Source of the DNA: Fischerella muscicola SAG 1427-1 = PCC 73103
GTDB lineage: Bacteria; Cyanobacteriota; Cyanobacteriia; Cyanobacteriales; Nostocaceae
Length of the DNA stretch: 64,000 bases
Reading direction: 5' to 3'
Assembly (NCBI RefSeq): GCF_000317245.1
Contig: NZ_AJLJ01000205.1
Span: forward strand, 1-64,000
Shown here: positions 54,468 through 64,000 of the stretch, piece by piece
Layout: the number at the start of each line of letters is the position of its first letter
Position numbering within the stretch: position 1 is the stretch's first letter
Position numbers and translations under genes: made by a program
Notes under the pieces: generated by a model
What the model was told of the DNA's origin: nothing
Seen by the model: the letters and a program-made list of their open reading frames with translations, nothing else
Database searches by the model: none

Positions 54468-55559
54468 ATGAATCGTCGTGAATTGTTAGCTTGGGCTGGA
54501 ATTGGTTGTCTTGCCAATTTATCGCTGTCCTTTGTAGCTGCTGGTCAACCCTCTAATCTCAAAAAAAGCGATCGCAATCCTACCTTATATACTAAGGGTA
54601 GATATTTGTATGACTCCCTCGGCAACAAAGTTATTCTGCGAGGAATCAACCTACCCCTGCTGGATGATTGGGATTTTCCCAAAACTGATAAGCTAGCAGA
54701 ACTAGAAAAAACTGGAGCTAACGCTGTCAGAATTCAATGGTACAAGGATTATGGTCAAAGCGATCGCCCCGCTTATACAATTGCAGACTTGGATAATTTT
54801 CTCACTAGATGCAAGACGAGTCGGATTATTCCAGTACTGGGTTTGTGGGATCTCACCTGCAAACCTGATATCAACCTGTTAAATACCCAGTTAATTCCCT
54901 GGTGGACTTCTGAACCTGTGCTGAATGTTCTTAAAAAACATCAAAAGTATCTGATCGTCAATTTAGTTAATGAATTGGGTGTCTATCGCTGGGCTAACAA
55001 TCCTACTAGTGCATTAAATACTTTCAATAATGCCTACAAAACTGCTATTACAAAAATACGCCAGCATCTACATTTACCACTTATGATTGATGCGCCTGAT
55101 TGTGGTCAATCTATTGAAGTTTTTACGAAAATTGGTAAGGAGTTAATTGATCACGATCCTGAACACAATCTTCTATTTAGCGGTCACGCTTATTGGGCTG
55201 GTCATGACGGAATACCACATCTTAAAACGGCTATCGATGCCAACTTACCAATTGTTTTTGGTGAAGTTGCTAACAAGCAAGACGAAGAAATCAATGGAAA
55301 AACCCAATACTGTTATTATGACCTTGATGGTAGTGAGCAAAACCATGCACCCGAAAATGGTTTTACCTATCAAGCATTTTTGCGGAGCTTAAAAGAGCAG
55401 GAAATTGGCTGGCTTGCTTGGAGTTGGTGGAAGGACAATTGCACAGAACGCCAGATGTCCCAAAATGGAAATTTTTCCAGTCTCACACCCTACGGCAATG
55501 ATATTGTCAACAATTCTATCTATGGCTTGAAGGTGACAGCTCAAAGAGCAAAATTTTAG
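54468..55559 (+). CDS. Exported GH5-like glycoside hydrolase
   Basis: A 363-residue protein with a signal-like N-terminus, MNRRELLAWAGIGCLANLSL, that has a twin-arginine pair. The GH5 fold is suggested by VILRGINLPLLDDWDF and TGANAVRIQWYKD. The acid/base Glu is likely in YLIVNLVNELG, and the nucleophile Glu in LPIVFGEVANKQ. A late Trp-rich block is GWLAWSWWKDN. It would cut a beta-linked glycan outside the cytoplasm; the substrate cannot be told. It is tightly linked to the WD40 ATPase gene. Confidence 0.82.
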   Translation: MNRRELLAWAGIGCLANLSLSFVAAGQPSNLKKSDRNPTLYTKGRYLYDSLGNKVILRGINLPLLDDWDFPKTDKLAELEKTGANAVRIQWYKDYGQSDRPAYTIADLDNFLTRCKTSRIIPVLGLWDLTCKPDINLLNTQLIPWWTSEPVLNVLKKHQKYLIVNLVNELGVYRWANNPTSALNTFNNAYKTAITKIRQHLHLPLMIDAPDCGQSIEVFTKIGKELIDHDPEHNLLFSGHAYWAGHDGIPHLKTAIDANLPIVFGEVANKQDEEINGKTQYCYYDLDGSEQNHAPENGFTYQAFLRSLKEQEIGWLAWSWWKDNCTERQMSQNGNFSSLTPYGNDIVNNSIYGLKVTAQRAKF

Positions 55560-55667
55560 GTTCCTATGCTTTTTGATATAACGAATTGTTGCCAAAAGAT
55601 AAAATAGTAAGGGAATAGACTAATAGAACAGTGTTAAGCCGTTTAACCTGCTTATCACCCCAAAGCA

Positions 55668-57083
55668 ATGGATCAACTAGTTAATCGAGTTTTGCGCGTT
55701 CGCGAAGCGACTCCACAAGAGTCTCGCTATCACATTCAATCTCTGCTTGGTCGCCAGACTGGTCGGAGAACTTTTCTAGCAAAAGATTTACAAACAGGAT
55801 CATCTGTTGTGATCAAGTTGCTGTTGTTTAGTCCTGACTTTAATTGGGATGATCTGAAACTTTTTGAACGTGAGGTAGAAGTCCTGCAATCTTTAGATCA
55901 TCCAGCGATTCCTAAATATATTGATCGCTTTGATGTTGAGACTGAATTAGGCAAAGGCTTTGCTCTAGTTCAAACTTATATTGAAGCTAGATCATTACAA
56001 AATTGGATAGAGTCTGGTCGTACCTTTAGCGAAGCAGAAATAAAAGCGATCGCCAAGCAATTACTAGGAATTTTAGATTACCTCCACAGTCGCCAACCGC
56101 CTATCGTGCATCGAGATATTAAACCAAGTAACATTTTGTTGGGCGATCGCACTGGTAATCATCCTGGACAGATTTACCTGATTGATTTTGGTTGTGTGCA
56201 AACTGTGGTAAATAGTGGTACTAGGACAGTTGTTGGTACTTATGGCTACATGCCTCCTGAACAATTTGGTGGACGCACTGTACCCGCTTCAGATCTTTAT
56301 GCTTTAGGGACAACGCTGATTTATTTGGTGACAGGACAGCATCCCGATGAATTCCCACAACGGGAGATGCGAATACTTTTTGAAGATAGAGTTAATCTCA
56401 ATCCGAATCTCGTCGATTGGCTGAAATGGCTCACAGAACCCAGTTTAGATTTACGGTTAAAATCAGCAAAACAGGCGTTAGAAGCTCTAGAAACATCAAA
56501 TTTACGAAAAAGTTCCTTAGCAATTGCGAAAAAACCTGTTGGTAGCAAAGTCAAAGTTACCAACACCAGAGAGATGTTAGAGATTCTGATTCCACCACGA
56601 GGGTTCCACCTGGGATTAATCCCGATAATTGGATTTGCGATCGCCTGGAACTCTTTTCTTGTAATCTGGTACGGTGCTGCTTTGAGTATGTGGAGTACTG
56701 GTGGATTGTTCGCAGCTCTATTTGCAATCTTTCACCTGGGTGTTGGCTTTTACTTGATTTGGAATATTCTCTTTACTTTATTTGGACAAATCAGACTTCG
56801 CATCACTCAACAAGAAATCTCTCTGACTCGTGAAATTTTGGGAGTAAAATGTCCACCAGTTCTTAGCGCACCTCGACAAAATATTGTGAAAATTGAACTC
56901 ACTCGTCTTTCGTACAAGAGAGATTCCGAAGGAAGTAGTATTGCAGTACCACCTCACATTAACATTTGGGTAGGAATAAAGAAATTTGAACTTGGTGGTA
57001 AAGGTTATCTGACGAACCCAGAACTTGACTGGTTAGCTGAGAATTTGAGCAGTTGGTTAAATTTACCGATTACTAACGATTAA
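55668..57083 (+). CDS. Ser/Thr protein kinase with C-terminal membrane domain
   Basis: A 471-residue eukaryotic-type kinase. The ATP-binding Lys is in VVIKLL (residue about 50), the catalytic Asp150 in VHRDIKPSNILL, Asp173 in IDFGCVQT and the P+1 region in GTYGYMPPEQFGG. After the kinase domain (to about 280) two membrane helices follow (IIGFAIAWNSFLVIWYGAAL and LFAIFHLGVGFYLIWNILFTLF). A final domain of about 90 residues (RLRITQQEISLTREILG) resembles a small PH-like fold. It is on the same strand as the GH5-like gene, with 108 bases between. Its target is unknown. Confidence 0.85.
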   Translation: MDQLVNRVLRVREATPQESRYHIQSLLGRQTGRRTFLAKDLQTGSSVVIKLLLFSPDFNWDDLKLFEREVEVLQSLDHPAIPKYIDRFDVETELGKGFALVQTYIEARSLQNWIESGRTFSEAEIKAIAKQLLGILDYLHSRQPPIVHRDIKPSNILLGDRTGNHPGQIYLIDFGCVQTVVNSGTRTVVGTYGYMPPEQFGGRTVPASDLYALGTTLIYLVTGQHPDEFPQREMRILFEDRVNLNPNLVDWLKWLTEPSLDLRLKSAKQALEALETSNLRKSSLAIAKKPVGSKVKVTNTREMLEILIPPRGFHLGLIPIIGFAIAWNSFLVIWYGAALSMWSTGGLFAALFAIFHLGVGFYLIWNILFTLFGQIRLRITQQEISLTREILGVKCPPVLSAPRQNIVKIELTRLSYKRDSEGSSIAVPPHINIWVGIKKFELGGKGYLTNPELDWLAENLSSWLNLPITND

Positions 57084-57089
57084 CATCTC

Positions 57090-57383
57090 TCATTCCCAAG
57101 TCGAAACATCTCGTAGCACTGCTGGAATTTCCTCACCTGCGGCAAACTCTAACACAGTTTCTCGAAAACCTAAATAACCAGACTCAGTAAACGACAACAG
57201 CATTCGTGTAAGTGCAAACCAAACCTCTGGTTCATATTCCCAGTCAGCATATCTAGAGGCCTTACCCGCAATGGAACGCAGCGCCCAGAAATAGCTATTC
57301 CTTACCACAGAACCACCTTTTTTATACTCTGGTACATCTTCGTGATGAAGGAAAAGTACATCGTTTTCAATTTTGGCTCTCAT
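57090..57383 (-). CDS. Conserved-looking hypothetical protein
   Basis: A 97-residue soluble protein, beginning MRAKIENDVLFLHHEDVPEY and ending IPAVLRDVSTWE. It is acidic and mixed alpha/beta with no motif I recognise. A longer frame from 57437 adds residues translated from GAACAGG heptamers, so I choose the internal ATG at 57383. It is convergent with the kinase gene, their stops seven bases apart. Confidence 0.55.
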   Translation of the reverse strand: MRAKIENDVLFLHHEDVPEYKKGGSVVRNSYFWALRSIAGKASRYADWEYEPEVWFALTRMLLSFTESGYLGFRETVLEFAAGEEIPAVLRDVSTWE

Positions 57384-57488
57384 GAGGTAAAGGAACAGGG
57401 AACAGGGAACAGGGAACAAAGAATTCGCGACTTTCAAGTCAGAGGATGTGAGGAGAACAACTAATGACTAATAACAAATTACAAATGA

Positions 57489-59642
57489 CTAATTTGATGT
57501 TAAACCAATCCGAAAAGTAAACCCAGGACTATAGGTACGATTGACTCGCTCGTATTGCTCACCCAGTAAATTTTCTAAATATACTCTTATTCCTAATGTT
57601 CTTGTTAAAGGTATGCGAACGCTGAAATCTAAATTAAAAAATGATGGAACAAAATCTGTAGTTTTATCTCCTGGATTGGTAAAAAAGGCTCGGCGAGCGC
57701 CACTGTTATAAGTACCGTACAAATTAGCCTGCCATCCTCCACTTTGATAACCAACACCAATTTGAGCTACAGAATAGGGAATCATTCCCAATTGTAAGCC
57801 TTTTTCTACTCCTGTTTTGATCTGAGCATCTGTATAAGTGTAGTTAACAAAAGTAGACCAGCTAGAATTAACTTGCCATTTTAACGCTGCTTCAAAACCG
57901 TTAGTATCCACAAGTCCAATATTTTCCCATCTTCCTTGGATAACTCCCAAGCGATTATCTAAACTACTGCCAAAGTAAGTGAATTGTCCAGTTAAATTCT
58001 CTAATAAATTAACATCTACTCCCGCAGTCCAAGATGAACCCTTTTCTGGTTCTAAATCTGGATTTGCCAACCAACCATGAACAGTATCATAGAGATATAG
58101 TTGATCTAAACCAGGATTGCGCTGTCCTCCTACCCAACTTCCCCGCACAGCAAAGCTTGGCGTCACGCCATAACGAAATCCTACACTAGGATTAAGATAA
58201 TTACCAAATTGACTATCAAAGTTTTGTCTCAGTCCTAAATCTAGCTCCAAGTTTTTGGTGATGTTCCAAGTATTGAGAACAAATAAAGCTGTATTTAATA
58301 AATTTTCATTTTCATTTTCATTTAAAGCAAGTCGATCTGGACGTGTACTTTCAGTATTACCATCTAAGTTAGTATTTTGAAATTCCAAACCCCATCGCAA
58401 TCTATTATCTGGACTTGTTCGCCAATCATGATCTAATCTCGCTGTAAATAATTGAGTATCTAAAACACCTGTGCGGTTATATTCTCTGCCTTGAAAAACA
58501 CTAGGGCCATAAGTACTAAAATAATCCTGATTGTAACCCAATGTAGTTGTCAGAATGGAATTTTCGCCATTACCTAATAGAGTTCTCCAAGATAAACCAA
58601 TATTTAGTCCATCGTGATCTAATCGGTCTTTTTGCAGTGGAAAACCAAAATATACTAACCCACGCCGACTACTAAGTTTTGTTGCGTCGAAGCTGAGAGT
58701 ATTTCTGTCATTTAAATCAAAGATCAAACTACCAAAATAACTACTGGTAGCACTATCTGCATTGGTTAAATAACCATCAGCATTACGATTGGCTGCACCC
58801 TCTGGTACTTTGTAGCGATTGTCAATGAAGCTTCTTTCAAAACTGAAATTATACTTAACAGCATCCAATGAGCCGCTATAGCTTGTTTGTTGATTATTAA
58901 AATTTAATGAGCCAAATTCTACAGCACCATTAAATTGAGGAGTTAAACCACCTTGTTTCGTAATAATATTCACGACTCCGCCAAAGCCAGATGAACCATA
59001 CAGGGTGGAAACAGCACCACTTGATAATTCAATTCTGTCAATTGATTCTACAGGAATACTATTTAAATCAGTGGCTCCATGATAGGTGTTGACATTAGTA
59101 TTAATTGGTCTACCATTAATCAGGAACACCGACTGATTAATTGAGTGTCCTCGGTAGTATGTACCTGTGTGAATATCTGCTCCATATCCGACATCATTAA
59201 TAGCAAAACCTGGCATTCTTTTGAGAACGTCAGCGACACTTGTTGAGCCTTGTTTTTGAATTTCTTCTTGTTCAATTACATAAACAGGAGTAGATTGAGG
59301 CAATGTGTATATTTCCCCAATAACTTCTGTTTCTATATCTGCTTCGTTGGTAGTATTGTCAGTATTCTCGTCAGTTGAAGATGGTTCTGTGTCGGTTTCT
59401 ACCTGTGCTATTGTTTCAAGAGATGTAGATTGCTGAGTTAATAATTGTGCGTTTGTCGCAGGTAATTCTATTTGATTTAAGTTCAGAATATCTGAATTTG
59501 TTTGAAGAGATTGGTTGACAAGTGATTGATTATTTTTAATGTCGTCAGCGAGAACAGGATAGATAATGAGTAGATTAATTAAAACTCCTGGAAGCAAAGA
59601 AAAACACTTTTTCACTTTTATGATCACTGATGGTAGAAACAA
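57489..59642 (-). CDS. TonB-dependent outer membrane receptor
   Basis: A 717-residue protein with a signal peptide (LLPGVLINLLIIYPVLA) and an acidic, Thr/Asn-rich linker (about 30-110). The plug domain has TPVYVIEQEEIQKQGSTSVADVLKRMPG and GFGGVVNIITKQGG. From about residue 245 a barrel of about 22 strands follows, ending in an aromatic residue pattern (TFRIGLTSN). Such receptors take up iron chelates or cobalamin. The plug looks like the BtuB/colicin-receptor group, but the ligand is not clear. It stands alone, with a TPR gene upstream on the same strand. Confidence 0.88.
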   Translation of the reverse strand: MFLPSVIIKVKKCFSLLPGVLINLLIIYPVLADDIKNNQSLVNQSLQTNSDILNLNQIELPATNAQLLTQQSTSLETIAQVETDTEPSSTDENTDNTTNEADIETEVIGEIYTLPQSTPVYVIEQEEIQKQGSTSVADVLKRMPGFAINDVGYGADIHTGTYYRGHSINQSVFLINGRPINTNVNTYHGATDLNSIPVESIDRIELSSGAVSTLYGSSGFGGVVNIITKQGGLTPQFNGAVEFGSLNFNNQQTSYSGSLDAVKYNFSFERSFIDNRYKVPEGAANRNADGYLTNADSATSSYFGSLIFDLNDRNTLSFDATKLSSRRGLVYFGFPLQKDRLDHDGLNIGLSWRTLLGNGENSILTTTLGYNQDYFSTYGPSVFQGREYNRTGVLDTQLFTARLDHDWRTSPDNRLRWGLEFQNTNLDGNTESTRPDRLALNENENENLLNTALFVLNTWNITKNLELDLGLRQNFDSQFGNYLNPSVGFRYGVTPSFAVRGSWVGGQRNPGLDQLYLYDTVHGWLANPDLEPEKGSSWTAGVDVNLLENLTGQFTYFGSSLDNRLGVIQGRWENIGLVDTNGFEAALKWQVNSSWSTFVNYTYTDAQIKTGVEKGLQLGMIPYSVAQIGVGYQSGGWQANLYGTYNSGARRAFFTNPGDKTTDFVPSFFNLDFSVRIPLTRTLGIRVYLENLLGEQYERVNRTYSPGFTFRIGLTSN

Positions 59643-59765
59643 CTTTCAGTGATATTTAGCAGTTATTGCAAATACATGTCAAAAGACAGACTGTCATATT
59701 TTTAAAATACAGAGGTTTCAGAGTCTTTAGTATTCAATTTATGACAAAATAATGTGATGTTTAAA

Positions 59766-60695
59766 TCAAGCAATTACGACTTTAAATGGTATTTGTCGTC
59801 GTACAGTTTTGATTAAAGATAATGTCTTTTCGTATGCTATTTTCTCTCCCTGATAGCCAAAGTAATCAGCTGCTTTGATCAAATCTGCGATCGCAGCTTG
59901 TTCATAACCCAGCCGATGAAAGGCTATTCCCCTACTAATATAAGCACTACCATCACTAGGGTTAAGTTGGATGACTTTGGTAAAATTATCTACAGCACCA
60001 GCATAAGCTTCGCGTCTAGCACAAGCACAACCCCGGTTAAAGTAAGCTCGATAGTCAATTGCATTCAGGCGAATTGCGAGATTAAAGTCGAGCATCGCAT
60101 TTTGTTGATCTGCTAGCTCTAAACGTGCTAACCCTCGATCATTATAAATATCGGCAAGTAAAGAACCATCTATATGGAAAATTTGACTTAAGGCAAGATT
60201 GTAGTCTGTGATCGCCTGTTGATATTTTTCCAAAGAAGCATTGGCAATTCCCCGGTTATAATAAGCTCGGAAATCACTTGGCTTGAGAGCGATCGCTTGT
60301 TTATCATCAGCAATAGCCGCTTCATAGTCGCCTAGTCTATACTCGGCAATTCCTCTATTTAAATAAGCCTCAGCGTTTTTAGGCGACAAATTTATTGCTT
60401 GTGTACAATCTGCGATCGCATTTTGATAATCTTGAATGTTGACATAAGCAAGACAACGATTACTATAAGCTGCGCCAAAATCTCTTTTCTGTTGAATCGC
60501 CTGTTGAAATTCTGCGATCGCTCCTTGGTAGTTACCATACAACATCTTTTCTACCCCCAGCTTGAAAAAACCCTCTGCTGTAGTTGGGATGATAGAAGTA
60601 GTTGTAGTTAACGAAGACGCAGGCGACGATACAAATAAACAACTAAGTATAAAAATACTAATTAAGCTGGCAACGAAGCGATAATAGCAATTCAT
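59766..60695 (-). CDS. Exported TPR protein
   Basis: A 309-residue protein with a signal or anchor (RFVASLISIFILSCLFVSSPASS). About seven TPR units follow from residue 40, for example AAYSNRCLAYVNIQDYQNAIADCTQAINL and EAYLNRGIAEYRLGDYEAAIADDKQAI. The GHAAYSN/YNRGIA style is common in cyanobacterial TPR proteins. Likely a periplasmic scaffold. It is upstream of the TonB-dependent receptor on the same strand, with a 123-base gap. Confidence 0.8.
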   Translation of the reverse strand: MNCYYRFVASLISIFILSCLFVSSPASSLTTTTSIIPTTAEGFFKLGVEKMLYGNYQGAIAEFQQAIQQKRDFGAAYSNRCLAYVNIQDYQNAIADCTQAINLSPKNAEAYLNRGIAEYRLGDYEAAIADDKQAIALKPSDFRAYYNRGIANASLEKYQQAITDYNLALSQIFHIDGSLLADIYNDRGLARLELADQQNAMLDFNLAIRLNAIDYRAYFNRGCACARREAYAGAVDNFTKVIQLNPSDGSAYISRGIAFHRLGYEQAAIADLIKAADYFGYQGEKIAYEKTLSLIKTVRRQIPFKVVIA

Positions 60696-61288
60696 AAATT
60701 ATCACTTTTTGTGTGGATATCAAGTAGCTCAAAATAAGTCAGAAAAAATAGGTAACAGTTACGCACCCACTCTACCCCAATTCCCCATTTTTAAGTGATT
60801 TACGAGTCAGAAACTTACAGCAGGGAACAGGGAACTCTTAACGGGGAACAGGTTTGAAAGTCTTTTAGTATGTGGCTTTGTTTTTAAAATTTATACCTTA
60901 TTTACCTGAAATCTGCTGTAATTTACGAGTCGAAAATCTCCTAATCAAGTATGAAAATCTCTTCCTTAATCCCCAATCCTCGAACGCGAGTACATCTCAA
61001 TTCAGAGAATCTATTTCCCTACACCAATTTTTAAAACAAGCTAGGCTCAAATACAACTAGCTATTAACACAAAACTACAGATAAACACAAACAGACATTT
61101 ATTTTAACTATGTCTATATGTGTACATCTGTAGTTTTAAATACTCATTTGTGGCTTAGTTCCCAATAGTCTGTCAATTTAGTTTTGAGGAATTATTTTTC
61201 TTTGCATCACTGCGTCACCGCATCAACAAATATCCCTCATTTCAATCTTGACGAGAATACTAATTCTTAGTCTCTAGCCCTGATTTTT
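60696..61288. other. Intergenic stretch with no gene seen
   Basis: Holds a few GGGAACAGG heptamers at about 60820-60850 and AT-rich sequence. No frame shows a protein feature, and no RNA gene is evident. Confidence 0.6.
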
Positions 61289-61624
61289 CTACTTCCAACT
61301 TTTGTCAGCTTGTTCTAACACATAAGCAGCAACATTTTCAATCTGCTCTGGTTTTAAACGAGCTTTAAAAGCTGGCATAGCATTTTTACCATTTGTCACT
61401 TGGGCAATGATAGCCTCAGCTGAGTTCATGCCATATTTTTCCAAATCACTTTTGCTCAAGCTTTTATTTGCTTGCACCAAGTTCTTACCACCTGCATGAC
61501 AAGCAGCACAATTAGCACTAAATATTTTAGCACCGTTAGCTGCATCTGCGGCTAAAGCAGGGCGATTAAAAGCCAAAGTGAAGATTGTGATGCCAAGCAG
61601 CAACACTGACAAAATCTTTTTCAT
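61289..61624 (-). CDS. petJ: Cytochrome c6 PetJ
   Basis: A 111-residue lumenal electron carrier from cytochrome b6f to photosystem I or to respiratory oxidase. The signal peptide ([22 protein letters not shown]) is cut before [14 protein letters not shown]. The haem motif is CAACH, and the axial Met is in [10 protein letters not shown]. The C-terminal helix [16 protein letters not shown] is standard. I start at 61624 (MKKIL); a frame from 61642 adds six residues. Copper-dependent switching with plastocyanin is known for the family; no regulatory site was seen here. Confidence 0.93.
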   Translation of the reverse strand: MKKILSVLLLGITIFTLAFNRPALAADAANGAKIFSANCAACHAGGKNLVQANKSLSKSDLEKYGMNSAEAIIAQVTNGKNAMPAFKARLKPEQIENVAAYVLEQADKSWK

Positions 61625-61724
61625 TCTGTGTTTCCTCTGCAAAAAGGACTTAGAATTAGTCCATAATCCTTACTAATTCTCAGCTTCACGGCTTTTACTC
61701 GTCAAAAGACAGGTTGTCATACTT

Positions 61725-62030
61725 CGGGAGAGGGATAGGGGATAGGGGATCAGGGATCGGGGAGCGGGGAACGGGAATTGGGAATTGGGAATTGGGATTG
61801 GGAATTGAGGAGTAGAAAAATGATTAAGATTCTAATTACCTTTCCCTTTCCCACTTCTCCTTTTTCCCTTTACCGTACTCTATGAGAAGCCCTACCCTCT
61901 GGGAACGTCTTCGACGAACGGGTTCGCAGTCGCTCATGGGGGAAACCCCCAAGACCGCGCTGTCTCACCGCTTGCGCGTCTACGCGTAGCGTCTCCTTTG
62001 GAGAATCCCTGATCCCCTATCTCCTATACC
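61725..62030. repeat. STRR block with palindromic fragments
   Basis: GGGGATA/GGGAATT heptamers at 61725-61815 are followed by a patchwork at 61865-62020. It contains CTATGAGAAGCC, GGGTTCGCAG, GGGGGAAACCCCC, CGCGTCTACGCG and GTCTCCTTTGGAGAA, the last like sequence at 19815-19835. TACCCCA heptamers run into the 3' end of the GNAT gene. Confidence 0.75.
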
Positions 62031-62534
<504 letters not shown>

Positions 62535-62558
62535 TCATTCGTCATTAGTCATTAGTAG

Positions 62559-62580
62559 AGACGCGATGTTCCTCGCATCT
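62559..62580. repeat. Small palindrome AGACGCG...CGCATCT
   Basis: Same family as 7283, 11415 and 18308, with one mismatch. It is flanked by CATTAGT heptamers between the sigma factor and GNAT genes. Confidence 0.6.
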
Positions 62581-62676
62581 ATACAATAGTCATTAGTCCA
62601 TAATCAAAGCTGATAGTCAAGAGTTCAAAGTCTTTAACTCTTAACCAATGACGAATGACAAATGACAAATGACAAA

Positions 62677-63849
62677 TTATATGAGCCACCCCTTCAACCG
62701 CTTGGCGATGTGGGGACGCCGCAATTTCCGCATGGCTTTACTTTGGATTTGTCGCACTCGTTCGCGAGATAGGTTAAACATGTTACCAACTTCTTCCAGA
62801 GTACAGGGTTCGCTGGTAGTTAACCCATAACGTAAGGAAATCACGTCTTTTTCTCGTGGTGTGAGTACGTCGCCTAACACTTCCCAAATCTCCTGACGCA
62901 TCATGCTTTCATTCATTTTTGCTTCTGGAGATTGGTTGTCTTCATCTTCTAATAAATCCATTAATTCCGTGTCTTCTTCTTTACCGACACGGTGATTTAA
63001 AGATAATGCTTGACGTCGCAATTGTTGGAGTTGACGTAATTGTTGGGGCGGAATTTCTAATGCTTCCGCCATTTCAATTTCGTTGGGATTACGCCCTAGT
63101 CTTTGTTTAAGTTCTCGCTGGGCTTTCTTGAGTTTGTTTAGTTTTTCGACTATATGAATTGGTAAACGGATAGTACGAGCATCGTTAGCGATAGCTCGTG
63201 TGATTGCTTGTCTAATCCACCAATAAGCATATGTAGAAAATTTATATCCTTTATCCGGATCAAATTTTTCTGTCGCCCGATTTAAGCCCATTGCGCCTTC
63301 TTGAATTAAATCCAAAAAAGGTACGCCACGATTTAAATATCGTTTAGCAATTGATACAACAAGACGTAGGTTGGAGCGAATCATTTTGCGTTTCGCTACC
63401 CTACCTTGATACAAACGATTTTCTAACTGCTTTTCTGTTATTTGTAGATGTGCTGCTATGTTTGATTTGTTAGGTTGATGCCCTAGTTCTTCTTTTAATG
63501 CAGCTTGGATTTCGTTAAATTCTTCTAAAAACCGCACTCGCCGCGCCAATTCAACCTCTTCATCAGGTTTGAGTAATGGATAACGCGCCATTTCTTTAAA
63601 AAACGCGCCCACAGCATCATCGTACTCGGTTTTATTATATCCAGAAGGACGCGCTGCTGCCATTTCATCTACATTACGTCCATCTTCTATTTCCAGATTT
63701 TCTGCAATTGGGGATTCTTCATCTGCCACTGCGTTTAAAACTTCCAGAATTTGTTCTTCATTAACGGCAGCATTTTCTATCATTTCCATTGTTCCCAATT
63801 CAGCAATATTCATAGCTTCTGTTAGGGATTGTTGCTTGGTTTGATACAT
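62677..63849 (-). CDS. Group 2 sigma-70 factor
   Basis: A 390-residue sigma factor. Region 1.2 is DAVGAFFKEMARYPLLKPDEEVELARRV. Region 2 is MIRSNLRLVVSIAKRYLNRGVPFLDLIQEGAMGLNRA, with the -10 reading block KFSTYAYWWIRQAITRAI. Region 4 ends ERVRQIQSKAMRKLRRP. The DAVGAFFKEMARYPLL opening resembles what I recall for cyanobacterial SigC, but other group 2 members are possible, so I give no symbol. It is not the principal SigA, whose N-terminus differs. Confidence 0.85.
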   Translation of the reverse strand: MYQTKQQSLTEAMNIAELGTMEMIENAAVNEEQILEVLNAVADEESPIAENLEIEDGRNVDEMAAARPSGYNKTEYDDAVGAFFKEMARYPLLKPDEEVELARRVRFLEEFNEIQAALKEELGHQPNKSNIAAHLQITEKQLENRLYQGRVAKRKMIRSNLRLVVSIAKRYLNRGVPFLDLIQEGAMGLNRATEKFDPDKGYKFSTYAYWWIRQAITRAIANDARTIRLPIHIVEKLNKLKKAQRELKQRLGRNPNEIEMAEALEIPPQQLRQLQQLRRQALSLNHRVGKEEDTELMDLLEDEDNQSPEAKMNESMMRQEIWEVLGDVLTPREKDVISLRYGLTTSEPCTLEEVGNMFNLSRERVRQIQSKAMRKLRRPHIAKRLKGWLI

Positions 63850-64000
63850 AACTTAGTGACAGCTGCTTTAAGATGCTTCATTAATTTTTATAAGTGACAA
63901 ATGCACCTGTTTTTTAGCAAAAAACTTTTCGCTAATTTAAGACGATTCAGAATAAGAGTCTTTGCCCATGATTACCTATGTTTACTAAGGATAGCAAGAG
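63850..64000. other. Sigma factor upstream region, cut by window edge
   Basis: A 151-base non-coding stretch probably holding the sigma gene promoter. No defined operator was recognised. Confidence 0.5.

Noticed and set aside
60872..61060. 62-codon plus-strand frame
   Set aside because: No ribosome site or domain; lies in a gap with heptamer repeats.

Overview
The window looks like chromosome of a filamentous, probably heterocyst-forming cyanobacterium (Nostocales type). The reasons are dense GCGATCGC (HIP1) sites, abundant heptameric short tandem repeats (STRR-type) between genes, many small palindromes of the AGACGCG/CGCGTCT type, and cyanobacterial genes such as ndbB, cytochrome c6, a high-light-inducible protein and tocopherol enzymes. 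No rRNA, tRNA or CRISPR array was seen.

Region 1 (1-2.5 kb): a decayed IS1634-like transposase cut by the window edge, and an AI-2E-family membrane protein. Region 2 (2.6-18.3 kb): a complete nitrate assimilation locus. On the minus strand the order is nirA-nrtA-nrtB-nrtC-nrtD-nrtP-narB. An ABC nitrate importer and an MFS nitrate permease are both present. The divergent arm carries a HEAT-repeat protein, ntcB and cnaT. Textbook NtcA promoters (GTA-N8-TAC, 22 bases, TA-N3-T) precede nirA and ntcB, and a TGCA-N5-TGCA NtcB-type site lies further upstream of nirA. Imported nitrate is reduced by NarB and NirA.

Region 3 (18.3-31.3 kb): a metallo-beta-lactamase-like protein that has lost its metal motif, panD, ppa, a tiny zinc-ribbon gene, a universal stress protein, a 31-residue membrane peptide, a ChaB-like protein, ndbB, a HAD hydrolase, a TPR protein, a KtrA/KtrB potassium pair, and a tocopherol methyltransferase/homogentisate phytyltransferase pair. 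Region 4 (31.4-44.6 kb): an ethylene-receptor-like hybrid kinase with a second kinase, a TPR protein, an HLIP gene with a small partner, cobA-hemD, coaE, a LysR regulator, a decayed toxin-antitoxin pair abutting a MITE-like repeat, a glycosyltransferase, a DUF2079 protein and truB.

Region 5 (45-57 kb) is the accessory part. Two ATPases of the AAA_35 type (one with 14 WD40 blades) flank a set of small exported proteins, a CAP-domain protein and a globin; a GH5-like hydrolase and a membrane-anchored Ser/Thr kinase follow. Region 6 (57-64 kb): a TonB-dependent receptor, a TPR protein, cytochrome c6, a GNAT acetyltransferase and a group-2 sigma factor.

The most distinctive signal is that small repeats have entered reading frames and stayed in frame. 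A palindromic element and an STRR tail lie in narB, an STRR stretch lies in nirA, and another lies in the ATPase domain of the hybrid kinase. Several repeats are nested inside other repeats, which gives a relative insertion order. All assignments come from reading the sequence and remembered family features; no database search was run.
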